From the NCBI GenBank assembly GCA_012798145.1, contig JAAZNT010000347.1:1-9482 (forward strand): DNA of 9,482 bases, given 5' to 3'. The position numbers and the translations under genes are program-made. The DNA is from Thermoanaerobaculaceae bacterium. Lineage in GTDB: Bacteria > Acidobacteriota > UBA4820. Below the pieces are notes generated by a model that worked only from the letters and a program-made list of their open reading frames with translations, did no database searches and was not told where the DNA came from. Positions 1 through 5,804 of the stretch are shown here, piece after piece (positions within the stretch are counted from its first letter, which is position 1; the number at the start of each line of letters is the position of its first letter).

Positions 1-54
1 CTCATTCCTATACGGAGGTGAATCAGCGGAATGAGCAAAGCGAATGAAGCGCCT

Positions 55-79
55 AAGGAGGAGGTGAAACCTCCTTCTT
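55..79. repeat. Hairpin, 11-bp stem with GAA loop
   Basis: Bases 55-65 pair with 69-79 around a 3-nt loop (66-68), with one G-T pair. The stem centre reads GGAGGT/ACCTCC. No T-run follows on either strand, so it is not a classic intrinsic terminator. On the minus strand it lies downstream of tRNA-Pro and could act as a 3' processing or stop structure for that transcript. Confidence 0.5.
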
Positions 80-84
80 GGGGA

Positions 85-112
85 ATTTTGGTCGGGGCGA
101 CTGGATTTGAAC
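85..112 (-). repeat. Partial copy of tRNA-Pro 3' end (att-like repeat)
   Basis: This 28-nt stretch is identical, in the same orientation, to 325-352. It covers four bases of 3' flank, the encoded CCA, discriminator A, acceptor 3' strand, T-stem 3' strand and T-loop. Identity stops inside the T-arm. The bases that should form the 5' T-stem strand do not pair (ATGCG opposite CCAGT), so it cannot fold as a tRNA. Duplication of exactly a tRNA 3' end is the usual footprint of tyrosine-recombinase integration into a tRNA gene. A tRNA pseudogene or a local partial duplication are alternatives. Confidence 0.6.
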
Positions 113-146
113 GCATCGGCGTCGCTCAAGTTTTCGCTCCTTAAGA

Positions 147-166
147 GGAAACCTTAGGCGGTTTCC
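147..166. repeat. Hairpin GGAAACC/GGTTTCC
   Basis: A perfect 7-bp stem (147-153 with 160-166) with a 6-nt loop (154-159). The loop bases lie within the element that is complementary to 50-58, so this hairpin and the longer-range pairing are mutually exclusive. No T-run follows. Confidence 0.45.
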
Positions 167-221
167 CCTCAACGCTCGCTTCGCTCGCTGCTTCCCTTCG
201 CCACTTCGTAAGATATATTGC

Positions 222-249
222 TCAGGGGGACACTCTCCTTTCCCCCTGA
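222..249. repeat. Perfect 9-bp hairpin TCAGGGGGA/TCCCCCTGA
   Basis: Bases 222-230 are the exact reverse complement of 241-249, with a 10-nt pyrimidine-rich loop between. The stem is strong and G+C-rich but has no adjoining T-run on either strand. On the minus strand it is the first strong structure downstream of tRNA-Pro, so it may help end or process that transcript. It may equally be one unit of a dispersed palindromic repeat. Confidence 0.5.
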
Positions 250-324
250 AACCCCCTTGCAAGCCGCTGGTTAATTTTCTTTCTTGGGGAACAGATACTT
301 TTTTGACTTTTGCATTTTGCTTTG

Positions 325-352
325 ATTTTGGTCGGGGCGACTGGATTTGAAC
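325..352 (-). repeat. tRNA-embedded copy of the 28-nt direct repeat
   Basis: This is the second copy of the repeat at 85-112, here as part of the intact tRNA-Pro gene plus four bases of 3' flank. The two copies are offset by 240 bp. If they are attL/attR-like, the segment between them (113-324) would be all that remains of an inserted element. Confidence 0.6.
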
Positions 353-405
353 CAGCGGCCCCCTGCGCCCAAGGCAGGTGCGCTACCAGGCTGCGCTACG
401 CCCCG
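329..405 (-). tRNA. tRNA-Pro (anticodon TGG)
   Basis: This 77-nt gene reads and folds as a full cloverleaf on the minus strand. The 7-bp acceptor stem is CGGGGCG/CGCCCCG. TA at positions 8-9 is followed by a GCGC D-stem with AGCCTGGTA loop. The anticodon stem is CCTGC/GCAGG around loop CTTGGGC, placing anticodon TGG at 369-371. The T-arm is GCTGG-TTCAAAT-CCAGT. The discriminator is A and CCA is encoded. The TGG anticodon serves proline CCN codons. The divergent response-regulator operon begins about 100 nt away. The 3' end is duplicated at 85-112. Confidence 0.96.
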
Positions 406-414
406 ACTTATAAA

Positions 415-442
415 AGAATACCAGAATTTTTAAAAAAAACAA
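415..442 (-). promoter_or_regulatory. Possible sigma-70 promoter of tRNA-Pro
   Basis: On the minus strand TTGTTT (437-442) and TATTCT (415-420) are separated by 16 nt in an A+T-rich stretch. The start point would fall only a few bases before the tRNA 5' end. Both boxes deviate from consensus, so this is a tentative call supported mainly by its position. Confidence 0.35.
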
Positions 443-447
443 GAGAC

Positions 448-457
448 CTCTTAAGAG
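448..457. promoter_or_regulatory. Palindrome CTCTTAAGAG, candidate operator
   Basis: This perfect 10-bp palindrome abuts the -24 box of the response-regulator promoter and lies a few bases from the tRNA promoter's -35 region. A second, overlapping inverted repeat (AAGAG at 441-445 with CTCTT at 448-452) shares half of it. The position suits a regulator acting on the divergent promoters. It is too close for the usual remote enhancer of an NtrC-type activator. No binding protein can be named. Confidence 0.3.
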
Positions 458-474
458 TTGGCAAAAAAATTGCA
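458..474 (+). promoter_or_regulatory. Sigma-54 (-24/-12) promoter of regulator-htrA operon
   Basis: TTGGCA, six A residues, then TTGCA gives GG (460-461) and GC (472-473) exactly 10 nt apart, as in the sigma-54 consensus TTGGCACGRNNNTTGCW; only the internal CG is missing. The predicted start is near 485, leaving a leader of about 22 nt that keeps the full GAAGGAG Shine-Dalgarno (491-497). The same TTGGCA could also serve as a sigma-70 -35 box with TATAAT at 482-487 (18-nt spacer). That start would fall near 494, inside the Shine-Dalgarno, so the sigma-54 reading fits better. The first gene encodes a sigma-54 activator, which strengthens the call. Confidence 0.65.
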
Positions 475-506
475 TAATATGTATAATTGAGAAGGAGTGC
501 GCCAAA

Positions 507-1889
507 ATGGCACAGGGAAGATTAGTAATTTTTGATGATGACAAAGCAAACCTTCTTACTATGAAGAAGGCGCTTGAAAAAGTTGATTATGAAATAATTG
601 CTTTCAATGACCCGGAGGAAGGGCTGAAGTTTTTGCAAACAACGGACACTATAGATCTTGTGCTTTCAGATTTAAAAATGCCAAAAGTCACGGGCATTGA
701 AATATTAAAAAGTGTTAAGCAGAAAGACCCTTCCGTTGGAGTGATCTTAATAACCGCTTTTGGAAGTGTTGAAAGTGCTGTTGAAGCGATGAAACTTGGT
801 GCCGATGATTATATTGGCAAGCCGATTGACATTTATGAACTGCGAAAAAGGGTTTCTGCGTTTGTTGAAAAAAGAAAACTCTCAAAAGAGGTTAATCTTC
901 TAAAATCACGACTTGATAAAAGGTTTGGGTTTGAAAATATTATCGCTCATAGCCCAAATATGAAGGAACTTCTTGAAAGGGTAAGAATTGTAGCAAATAC
1001 TCGCGCAACTGTTCTCATCGTTGGAGAGTCAGGAACTGGGAAAGAATTGATAGCAAATGCCATTCATCAAAATTCAGATAGAAAAGGGAAGCCTTTTTTA
1101 CCAATCAACTGCGCGGCAATACCATCTAACCTTGTTGAAAGCGAACTTTTTGGGTATGAAAAAGGTGCTTTTACTGGCGCTGAAAAAACGCATCCCGGAA
1201 GATTTGAACAGGCCGATGGCGGAACATTGTTTCTTGATGAAATAGCAGAACTTCCACTTGAACTTCAGGCAAAACTTCTTAGAGTACTTGAAGAAAAGGT
1301 CGTATATCGGGTTGGTGGGACAAAAGGAATAGCGGTTGATGTAAGAATCGTTGCCGCAACTCACAGAGATTTGCAGGAAAAGGTCAAAGAGCAAAAATTT
1401 AGGGAAGATCTTTATTTTAGACTTAAAGTTGTTGAATTGAAAATTCCGCCTTTGAGAGAAAGAAAATCGGATATTCCGTTTTTATTCAACCATTTTCTTA
1501 ATGAGTTTTGCAAAGAACATAAAAAAGAGATTTCATCTGTTTCAAAAGAATTGCTTGATTTTTGCGAGAATTATACTTGGCAGGGAAATGTCAGGGAGCT
1601 TAAGAATTTAGTTGAGAGAATGGTCATTTTTTCTTCAAAAGACACCCTGTCTTTGGATGATCTCCCGCCGGAAATGAGAAAAGAGATCCCCATCGTAAAT
1701 CAAGAAGATTCTAATAATTCCAAAAAACTTCCCTATCTTGACCTATCTCTTCTTGAAAAGGAAGCCATATTGAAAGCGCTTGAAGAGACTGATGGGAATA
1801 AGACTCAAGCAGCCAAACTTCTTGGAATTGGTTTGAGAACTTTGCACAGAAAACTAAACGAGTATAATATTGTTGAAAGGAGTGAATGA
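507..1889 (+). CDS. NtrC-family sigma-54-dependent response regulator
   Basis: A 460-aa two-component regulator with the classic three-part layout. The receiver domain (about 5-120) has acidic D10-D12, phospho-acceptor D55 in SDLKMP, T83 and K105 (GKP). The AAA+ sigma-54 interaction domain (about 144-380) has Walker A GESGTGKE (173-180), the sigma-54-contacting GAFTGA loop (220-225) and Walker B GTLFLDE (239-245). A Fis-type helix-turn-helix lies at about 413-456. Phosphorylated members assemble as cytoplasmic rings, hydrolyse ATP and open sigma-54 promoters. All key residues are intact, so it should be active. The start follows GAAGGAG with a 9-nt spacer. It is co-oriented with htrA, 4 nt downstream. 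No histidine kinase is visible, so the input signal is unknown. The promoter is itself sigma-54-like, suggesting autoregulation. The domain family is certain; the named orthologue (AtoC, ZraR or NtrC) is not. Confidence 0.95.
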   Translation: MAQGRLVIFDDDKANLLTMKKALEKVDYEIIAFNDPEEGLKFLQTTDTIDLVLSDLKMPKVTGIEILKSVKQKDPSVGVILITAFGSVESAVEAMKLGADDYIGKPIDIYELRKRVSAFVEKRKLSKEVNLLKSRLDKRFGFENIIAHSPNMKELLERVRIVANTRATVLIVGESGTGKELIANAIHQNSDRKGKPFLPINCAAIPSNLVESELFGYEKGAFTGAEKTHPGRFEQADGGTLFLDEIAELPLELQAKLLRVLEEKVVYRVGGTKGIAVDVRIVAATHRDLQEKVKEQKFREDLYFRLKVVELKIPPLRERKSDIPFLFNHFLNEFCKEHKKEISSVSKELLDFCENYTWQGNVRELKNLVERMVIFSSKDTLSLDDLPPEMRKEIPIVNQEDSNNSKKLPYLDLSLLEKEAILKALEETDGNKTQAAKLLGIGLRTLHRKLNEYNIVERSE

Positions 1890-1893
1890 TTAA

Positions 1894-3411
1894 ATGAAAA
1901 CCGTAAAATTCTTGATGCTTTTATCAGCAGCGATTCTTCTTTTGATGGTAGGTTTTGGACTGGCGCAATTGAAAGGTTTAAATCCTGTCAAAGCAAAGGC
2001 AGAATCAACTTTGGCTCCGCCTCTTGTTGCTCCGGGAAATTCTTCTCCTGTTGCGGTTCCATCTTTTGCTGAAATTGTTGAGAAAGCTTATCCCGCCGTT
2101 GTAGCGGTAAGCGCAGTTGCTACCTCATCTTCTAAAGGAATGGAAGATGATAATAATGAAGACTTTTTCTTCGGTCCTTTTCATTTCTTTTTTGGTCCTT
2201 CTCCTGAATTTCCTAAAGGACAACAGCAGCCTTTCAGACAGAGTGGAGGAAGCGGTTTCATTATTTCTTCAGACGGTTATATCCTTACAAATAACCATGT
2301 CGTCGAAGGAGCGGACAAAGTTACAGTGACTTTAAACGATGATAGAGAATTTACCGCCAAAGTCATTGGAAGAGACGAAGAGACAGATGTTGCTTTGATT
2401 AAAATTGAAGCTGGAGGGTTGCCGATTCTTCCCCTTGGAGATTCTGACGCTTTAAGGCCCGGCGATTGGGTTCTCGCGATAGGAAACCCACTTATGTATA
2501 GAAATACAGTAACCGCAGGAGTTGTTTCAGCAAAAGGCAGAAGAATATCTTCTTCTTCTCTTGACGATTTTATTCAAACCGATGCGGCGATAAATTTTGG
2601 GAATTCTGGGGGACCTCTTATCAATCTTAAGGGAGAAGCCGTAGGCATCAACACTGCGATAACAAGGTCTGATCCGATGGGCAGGGTTGTTGAGGGAATT
2701 GGTTTTGCAATCCCTATTAATCTTGTTAAAGACCAGATGGAACAACTTAAAACGAGCGGAAAAGTTTCAAGAGGATATTTAGGAGTTCAAGTTGGTCCGG
2801 TTGATGCAGACGCAAAAGAATACTTGAAAAGCAAATACAATCTTGAACTTAAAGGGGGAGCGCTTGTTCAGAAAGTTGATCCAAAAACACCTGCCGCAAA
2901 AGCCGGGATTGAAAAAGGTGACATAATAATTTCGGTCGATGGTAAAGAAATAAAAGAAAGCAAAGACCTTGTAAAAATAATTTCAAGGTATGCTCCTAAA
3001 AAGAATGTGAAAATTGAACTTTACCGGGAAGGCAAAAAGAAAAGCATTGATGTGACTTTGGGAGATAGAAATCAAGGATTGAAAAATAGCAGCGAAGAAG
3101 ATAACGAATCTGAAACAGACAAACAGGCGAAACTTGGTATAACTGTTGAAGAACTTTCACCAAGAATTAAGATGTATAACAGAATACCTGACGATGTTAC
3201 AGGAGTTTATGTCAAAAGCGTGGATCCCAAATCTAACGCATTCTCCAAAGGATTGAGACAGGGAGAAATCATTTCAGAAGTTAACGGAGAACCCGTTGAG
3301 TCGGTTTCTGATTTTAAACGGGCTGTTTCAAAGGTAAAATCCGGCGAAATGTTAAGTCTTTATGTTCAGGATGGAAACAGCGGAAGATACATATACTTCA
3401 AAGCTGAATGA
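1894..3411 (+). CDS. degP: Periplasmic serine protease HtrA/DegP (Do-like)
   Basis: A 505-aa trypsin-like protease and chaperone of the envelope. An N-terminal hydrophobic segment (about 4-25) gives Sec export; whether it is cleaved or stays as an anchor is unclear. The catalytic triad is H135 (TNNHVV), D165 (TDVALIK) and S238 (GNSGGPL). A Phe/Gly/Pro-rich loop (about 90-115) precedes the protease core, where many HtrA proteins carry a regulatory loop. Two PDZ domains follow (about 293-390 and 412-503), joined by an acidic linker (391-411). This is the DegP/DegQ arrangement and a normal length. The residue before GNSGG is Phe (AINFGNSGG), where Pro is common. AAAGGAG (1876-1882) overlaps the end of the regulator gene, and the 4-nt gap makes co-transcription very likely. 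It probably degrades or refolds damaged exported proteins under control of the upstream regulator. The DegP versus DegQ name is arbitrary without a phylogeny. Confidence 0.95.
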   Translation: MKTVKFLMLLSAAILLLMVGFGLAQLKGLNPVKAKAESTLAPPLVAPGNSSPVAVPSFAEIVEKAYPAVVAVSAVATSSSKGMEDDNNEDFFFGPFHFFFGPSPEFPKGQQQPFRQSGGSGFIISSDGYILTNNHVVEGADKVTVTLNDDREFTAKVIGRDEETDVALIKIEAGGLPILPLGDSDALRPGDWVLAIGNPLMYRNTVTAGVVSAKGRRISSSSLDDFIQTDAAINFGNSGGPLINLKGEAVGINTAITRSDPMGRVVEGIGFAIPINLVKDQMEQLKTSGKVSRGYLGVQVGPVDADAKEYLKSKYNLELKGGALVQKVDPKTPAAKAGIEKGDIIISVDGKEIKESKDLVKIISRYAPKKNVKIELYREGKKKSIDVTLGDRNQGLKNSSEEDNESETDKQAKLGITVEELSPRIKMYNRIPDDVTGVYVKSVDPKSNAFSKGLRQGEIISEVNGEPVESVSDFKRAVSKVKSGEMLSLYVQDGNSGRYIYFKAE

Positions 3412-3424
3412 CCTTTATGAGAAT

Positions 3425-3458
3425 AAAAAAAGGGGGGCTTTTAAGCCCCCTTTTTTTT
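3425..3458. terminator. Bidirectional intrinsic terminator
   Basis: A run of A residues, GGGGGC, loop TTTTAA, GCCCCC and eight T residues form a strong G+C-rich hairpin with a T-tract on both strands. It ends the regulator-htrA transcript on the plus strand and the beta-helix gene on the minus strand. The TAA stop of the minus gene (3457-3459) lies inside the tract. Confidence 0.92.
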
Positions 3459-5721
3459 ATCTTGTATAGTAAAAGGGCTGTGATACTCCTCCATCGTCTG
3501 TGTTCTCAACTGTTACAGCCACAGCAGTTCCAATAGGAAGCATCGCTTTTAACGCCGACCCGCCTTTTGCCACAACCTTGTTAGCGTTTTTGAAAGAAGT
3601 TGAAGGCACAGCGTTGCCGTCAATTCTGACAACGCATCCGGAATGGAAGTTTTCTCCCATAACAATAAGGCGGAACGGACTTCCCTTTTTTGTAACACTA
3701 ACAATTGACGGCGGAGTTACCGGAGGAGAAATCGTAATCTTTCCAGTTTTTGTGCATACGGCATTTTCAATAGTTGAAGTCAAAGTCCAGTTGTAGGTTC
3801 CCTCTGATGAATAAGTGTGAACTGGATTTTGCTCAGTTGAAGTTGAGCCGTCGCCGAAATCCCAGAGGAAAGAAACGCTTCCAGAACAAACCGCAGATGG
3901 TGAAGCAGAGGCAGAGAAATTTACAGGAATGTTTATTTGTGATGTTGACGGCACTGTGGCATAGCAGGAGATAGAGCAAACAGAAGTACCTTGATATTCG
4001 TAAGCCCCAATGTCGGGAGGGTTAGTCCTTCCTAAATTTTCAATGTCAGTTGAAGGAACAATGCCATTCAGGCTGCCTATAGGAATTCCTTTGTCTATTG
4101 CAGGGCTTCCCGCTGTCAAATGTCCGTCAAAATCGGTGATATTTGAATTAGCAACAAGCGGGTTTTGCTGAATGTTTGAAGAGCCGAGCAAAAGATTGTC
4201 GTAAATATAGCAATCGTAGATTACATTGTTGTCAATTGTTTCTGATGTTGTAAAATGGTAAGGATCTCCATCGCCTATAAAATCTGACTTTCTTTCATAA
4301 TCAAGATAGGCGACCTGATACCCGTAAAATATATTGTTGAAAATGTAAACCCTTTCACTTCCGTCGCAAGCCGGTTGATCTGGAAAATCAAGGTTGTTGC
4401 ACTGCAGTTCAGCCGTCGCCCAACCTTGACTTCCTATAGTGCTGTTGATTATGTATGATTTTTTGCCTCTTGGAAGATTTATTGATAGAGATGCTCCTCC
4501 CGCTCTGCAGTTATCAACTCCGTCAAGGGGTCCCATATATTGCCCAAAAGGCTTATTGTAAAAGAATCCACAGTTGCCTATAGCGAAACAATTTATCAGT
4601 TGCGACTCTCCGCCTACTTTCAGTTGGTTTCCTGCGTTGCCGTAACCGTAGCATCTTTCAAGTTTTACAAAAGAATCGGGATGGTCAACGCCGACATACA
4701 AAAGATCAAGCCCGTCTGAAGTGTTGTATCTGAAAATAGAGTCTTCAATATTCCAGTTCCCACCGCTCCTTGTTACTCCAACGCCGTCTCCATAGCCATT
4801 GTGGCTTTGCGCCCAGCAGTAATTTGGTTGAAGCGAGGGGTACTGTTCGGGACAGCCGTTCCATTCAACAACGACATTTTTTAAATGTATGTTGCCAGAA
4901 AATGAACTATTTTCTCCAATATCGCCGCTCCAACCTCCCCAGCCGTTTCCTGCAATACGGACATTTTCCATAGAAAAATTTGTTATTCCTCCGGCAAGAA
5001 CTCCATAAAGCGCGAGTCCATGAATATTAAGATTTCTAAGTGTAATGTTTGAACCGGAAAATGCGTCAATTCCATCAAGAGCGTGGTCTCCATAAGGATA
5101 ATTTTGATTTGGACAACTAACGGAAGAATCATAATGGTAATCCGCGCAACTTGAATGATCTGTTATTTCAAGGCAGTCGATAATAGCGTTAGAAGTGTTG
5201 GTTAAATCAATGATGTTATAAGCCCTTTGCGAACCCCACAGTTCTGGCGATGATGAACAGTTTCCTTCATAGCCTTCGCCAACAATTCTTGTGGGATGAT
5301 TTGTGTCTGGTCCTGAAGGAAGAGGGGGAAGGTGGCAGTCCCAAGGATAATCCTCCTCACAATAACTCAACTGCGCTCCTCCGTAACCTATTTTATAACT
5401 CCCTAAATGAATGTAAAGAGTGTCTCCACCTTGTAAAATCCAGTTTCCTTCTTGGTTTATTGCGTAAAAAGGATGCGACCAAGCGCAGGGTTGATTTTCT
5501 CCGCTTCCCGGATAAGGGGCGTCAACAAGACCAGTGCATTGTGTGTTTGTTCCTCCGTCAACTCTGACATAATATGTTTGATAACTTTGTAGATTTTGTT
5601 CTTCTAAATTCTTAGTAAAGTCTTTTTGCTGACTGAAAGAAATCAGTGAAAACAGAAGAAAAACAGAGATTAGCGTTAAACATTGAACAAGTTTCTTTAG
5701 GGAAATAAACGAATAAAACAT
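3457..5721 (-). CDS. Secreted beta-helix protein with PKD and IPT/TIG-like domains
   Basis: A 754-aa exported protein. A Sec signal peptide (about 1-30, SLKK then a hydrophobic run ending SFS) has no lipobox. Residues about 48-580 have the look of a right-handed parallel beta-helix: repeated short strands with Asn/Gly turns (LRNLNIHG, MENVRIAGNG, LKNVVVEWNG). They end in the SPAIDKG...DIGAYEY pattern seen at the end of many beta-helix surface proteins. A PKD domain follows (about 585-665, WDFGDGS at 620-626), then an IPT/TIG-like domain (about 670-754). Cysteines are frequent for a bacterial secreted protein, suggesting disulfides. Such proteins usually bind or cleave polysaccharide or act at the cell surface, but no catalytic site can be assigned. 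No sorting or autotransporter domain is visible. AAAGGAGGT precedes the ATG and the gene has its own promoter. Confidence 0.85.
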   Translation of the reverse strand: MFYSFISLKKLVQCLTLISVFLLFSLISFSQQKDFTKNLEEQNLQSYQTYYVRVDGGTNTQCTGLVDAPYPGSGENQPCAWSHPFYAINQEGNWILQGGDTLYIHLGSYKIGYGGAQLSYCEEDYPWDCHLPPLPSGPDTNHPTRIVGEGYEGNCSSSPELWGSQRAYNIIDLTNTSNAIIDCLEITDHSSCADYHYDSSVSCPNQNYPYGDHALDGIDAFSGSNITLRNLNIHGLALYGVLAGGITNFSMENVRIAGNGWGGWSGDIGENSSFSGNIHLKNVVVEWNGCPEQYPSLQPNYCWAQSHNGYGDGVGVTRSGGNWNIEDSIFRYNTSDGLDLLYVGVDHPDSFVKLERCYGYGNAGNQLKVGGESQLINCFAIGNCGFFYNKPFGQYMGPLDGVDNCRAGGASLSINLPRGKKSYIINSTIGSQGWATAELQCNNLDFPDQPACDGSERVYIFNNIFYGYQVAYLDYERKSDFIGDGDPYHFTTSETIDNNVIYDCYIYDNLLLGSSNIQQNPLVANSNITDFDGHLTAGSPAIDKGIPIGSLNGIVPSTDIENLGRTNPPDIGAYEYQGTSVCSISCYATVPSTSQINIPVNFSASASPSAVCSGSVSFLWDFGDGSTSTEQNPVHTYSSEGTYNWTLTSTIENAVCTKTGKITISPPVTPPSIVSVTKKGSPFRLIVMGENFHSGCVVRIDGNAVPSTSFKNANKVVAKGGSALKAMLPIGTAVAVTVENTDDGGVSQPFYYTR

Positions 5722-5726
5722 ATCCC

Positions 5727-5735
5727 ACCTCCTTT
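5727..5735 (-). promoter_or_regulatory. Strong Shine-Dalgarno AAAGGAGGT
   Basis: On the minus strand AAAGGAGGT precedes the ATG at 5721-5719 with a short spacer. It fixes the start of the beta-helix protein and predicts efficient translation. Confidence 0.85.
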
Positions 5736-5750
5736 CAAAAAATTTGCTTT

Positions 5751-5771
5751 TTTTACAATTTTATTGTAAAA
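5751..5771. promoter_or_regulatory. Palindromic operator candidate over the -10 box
   Basis: TTTTACAAT (5751-5759) and ATTGTAAAA (5763-5771) are perfect reverse complements around three T residues. The right arm contains the whole -10 hexamer of the beta-helix gene promoter. The A+T-rich stem lacks a downstream T-run on the minus strand, so it is a poor terminator for the upstream gene. A repressor site is the more natural reading, with no regulator identified. Confidence 0.45.
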
Positions 5772-5790
5772 GAAAAAAATAATTTGTCAA
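5763..5790 (-). promoter_or_regulatory. Sigma-70 promoter of the beta-helix gene
   Basis: On the minus strand a consensus -35 TTGACA (5785-5790) lies 16 nt from TACAAT (5763-5768), one mismatch from the -10 consensus. It sits just downstream of the stop of the 418-aa protein gene, which marks the beta-helix gene as a separate transcription unit with a leader of roughly 35 nt. Confidence 0.7.
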
Positions 5791-5804
5791 GAGGAAAAAA
5801 ATGT

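Larger units (their letters stand above)
1..328. other. Gene-free structured region 3' of tRNA-Pro
   Basis: I find no credible gene here. The only frame of note (minus strand, 53-262) reads straight through the tRNA-derived repeat and resembles no protein I know. The stretch is more G+C-rich than the neighbouring genes; a hand count over 111-270 gives about 57% G+C. It is full of short inverted repeats: CTCATTCC (1-8) with GGAATGAG (28-35), CGCCTAAGG (50-58) with CCTTAGGCG (152-160), and the three hairpins listed separately. It also contains a low-complexity GCTCGCTTCGCTCGC tract around 174-188 and a copy of the tRNA-Pro 3' end. It could be a decayed integrated element, an intergenic repeat family or a structured 3' trailer of the tRNA transcript. 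The sequence alone does not decide. Confidence 0.6.

Noticed and set aside
85..160. A second full tRNA gene
   Set aside because: Only the 3' part matches; the T-stem 5' strand does not pair and no anticodon or D-arm can be drawn.
1..260. CRISPR array in the repeat-rich left end
   Set aside because: The repeats are short, inverted and irregular; there are no regularly spaced identical direct repeats with unique spacers.
53..262. Minus-strand 69-codon frame in the region beside the tRNA
   Set aside because: It runs through the tRNA-derived repeat and several hairpins, is Arg/Lys/Pro-rich as expected from chance reading of such DNA, and matches no protein type I know.
482..487. TATAAT with TTGGCA (458-463) as the main sigma-70 promoter of the regulator gene
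   Set aside because: Boxes and the 18-nt spacer look good, but the start would lie around 494 inside the Shine-Dalgarno. Kept only as a secondary possibility next to the sigma-54 element.
5250..5567. Plus-strand 105-codon frame inside the beta-helix gene
   Set aside because: It is the antisense shadow of a well-supported secreted protein, with no Shine-Dalgarno and no recognisable domain.
5751..5771. Intrinsic terminator for the minus-strand gene string
   Set aside because: The stem is almost entirely A-T and is followed by A residues rather than T residues in the direction of transcription.
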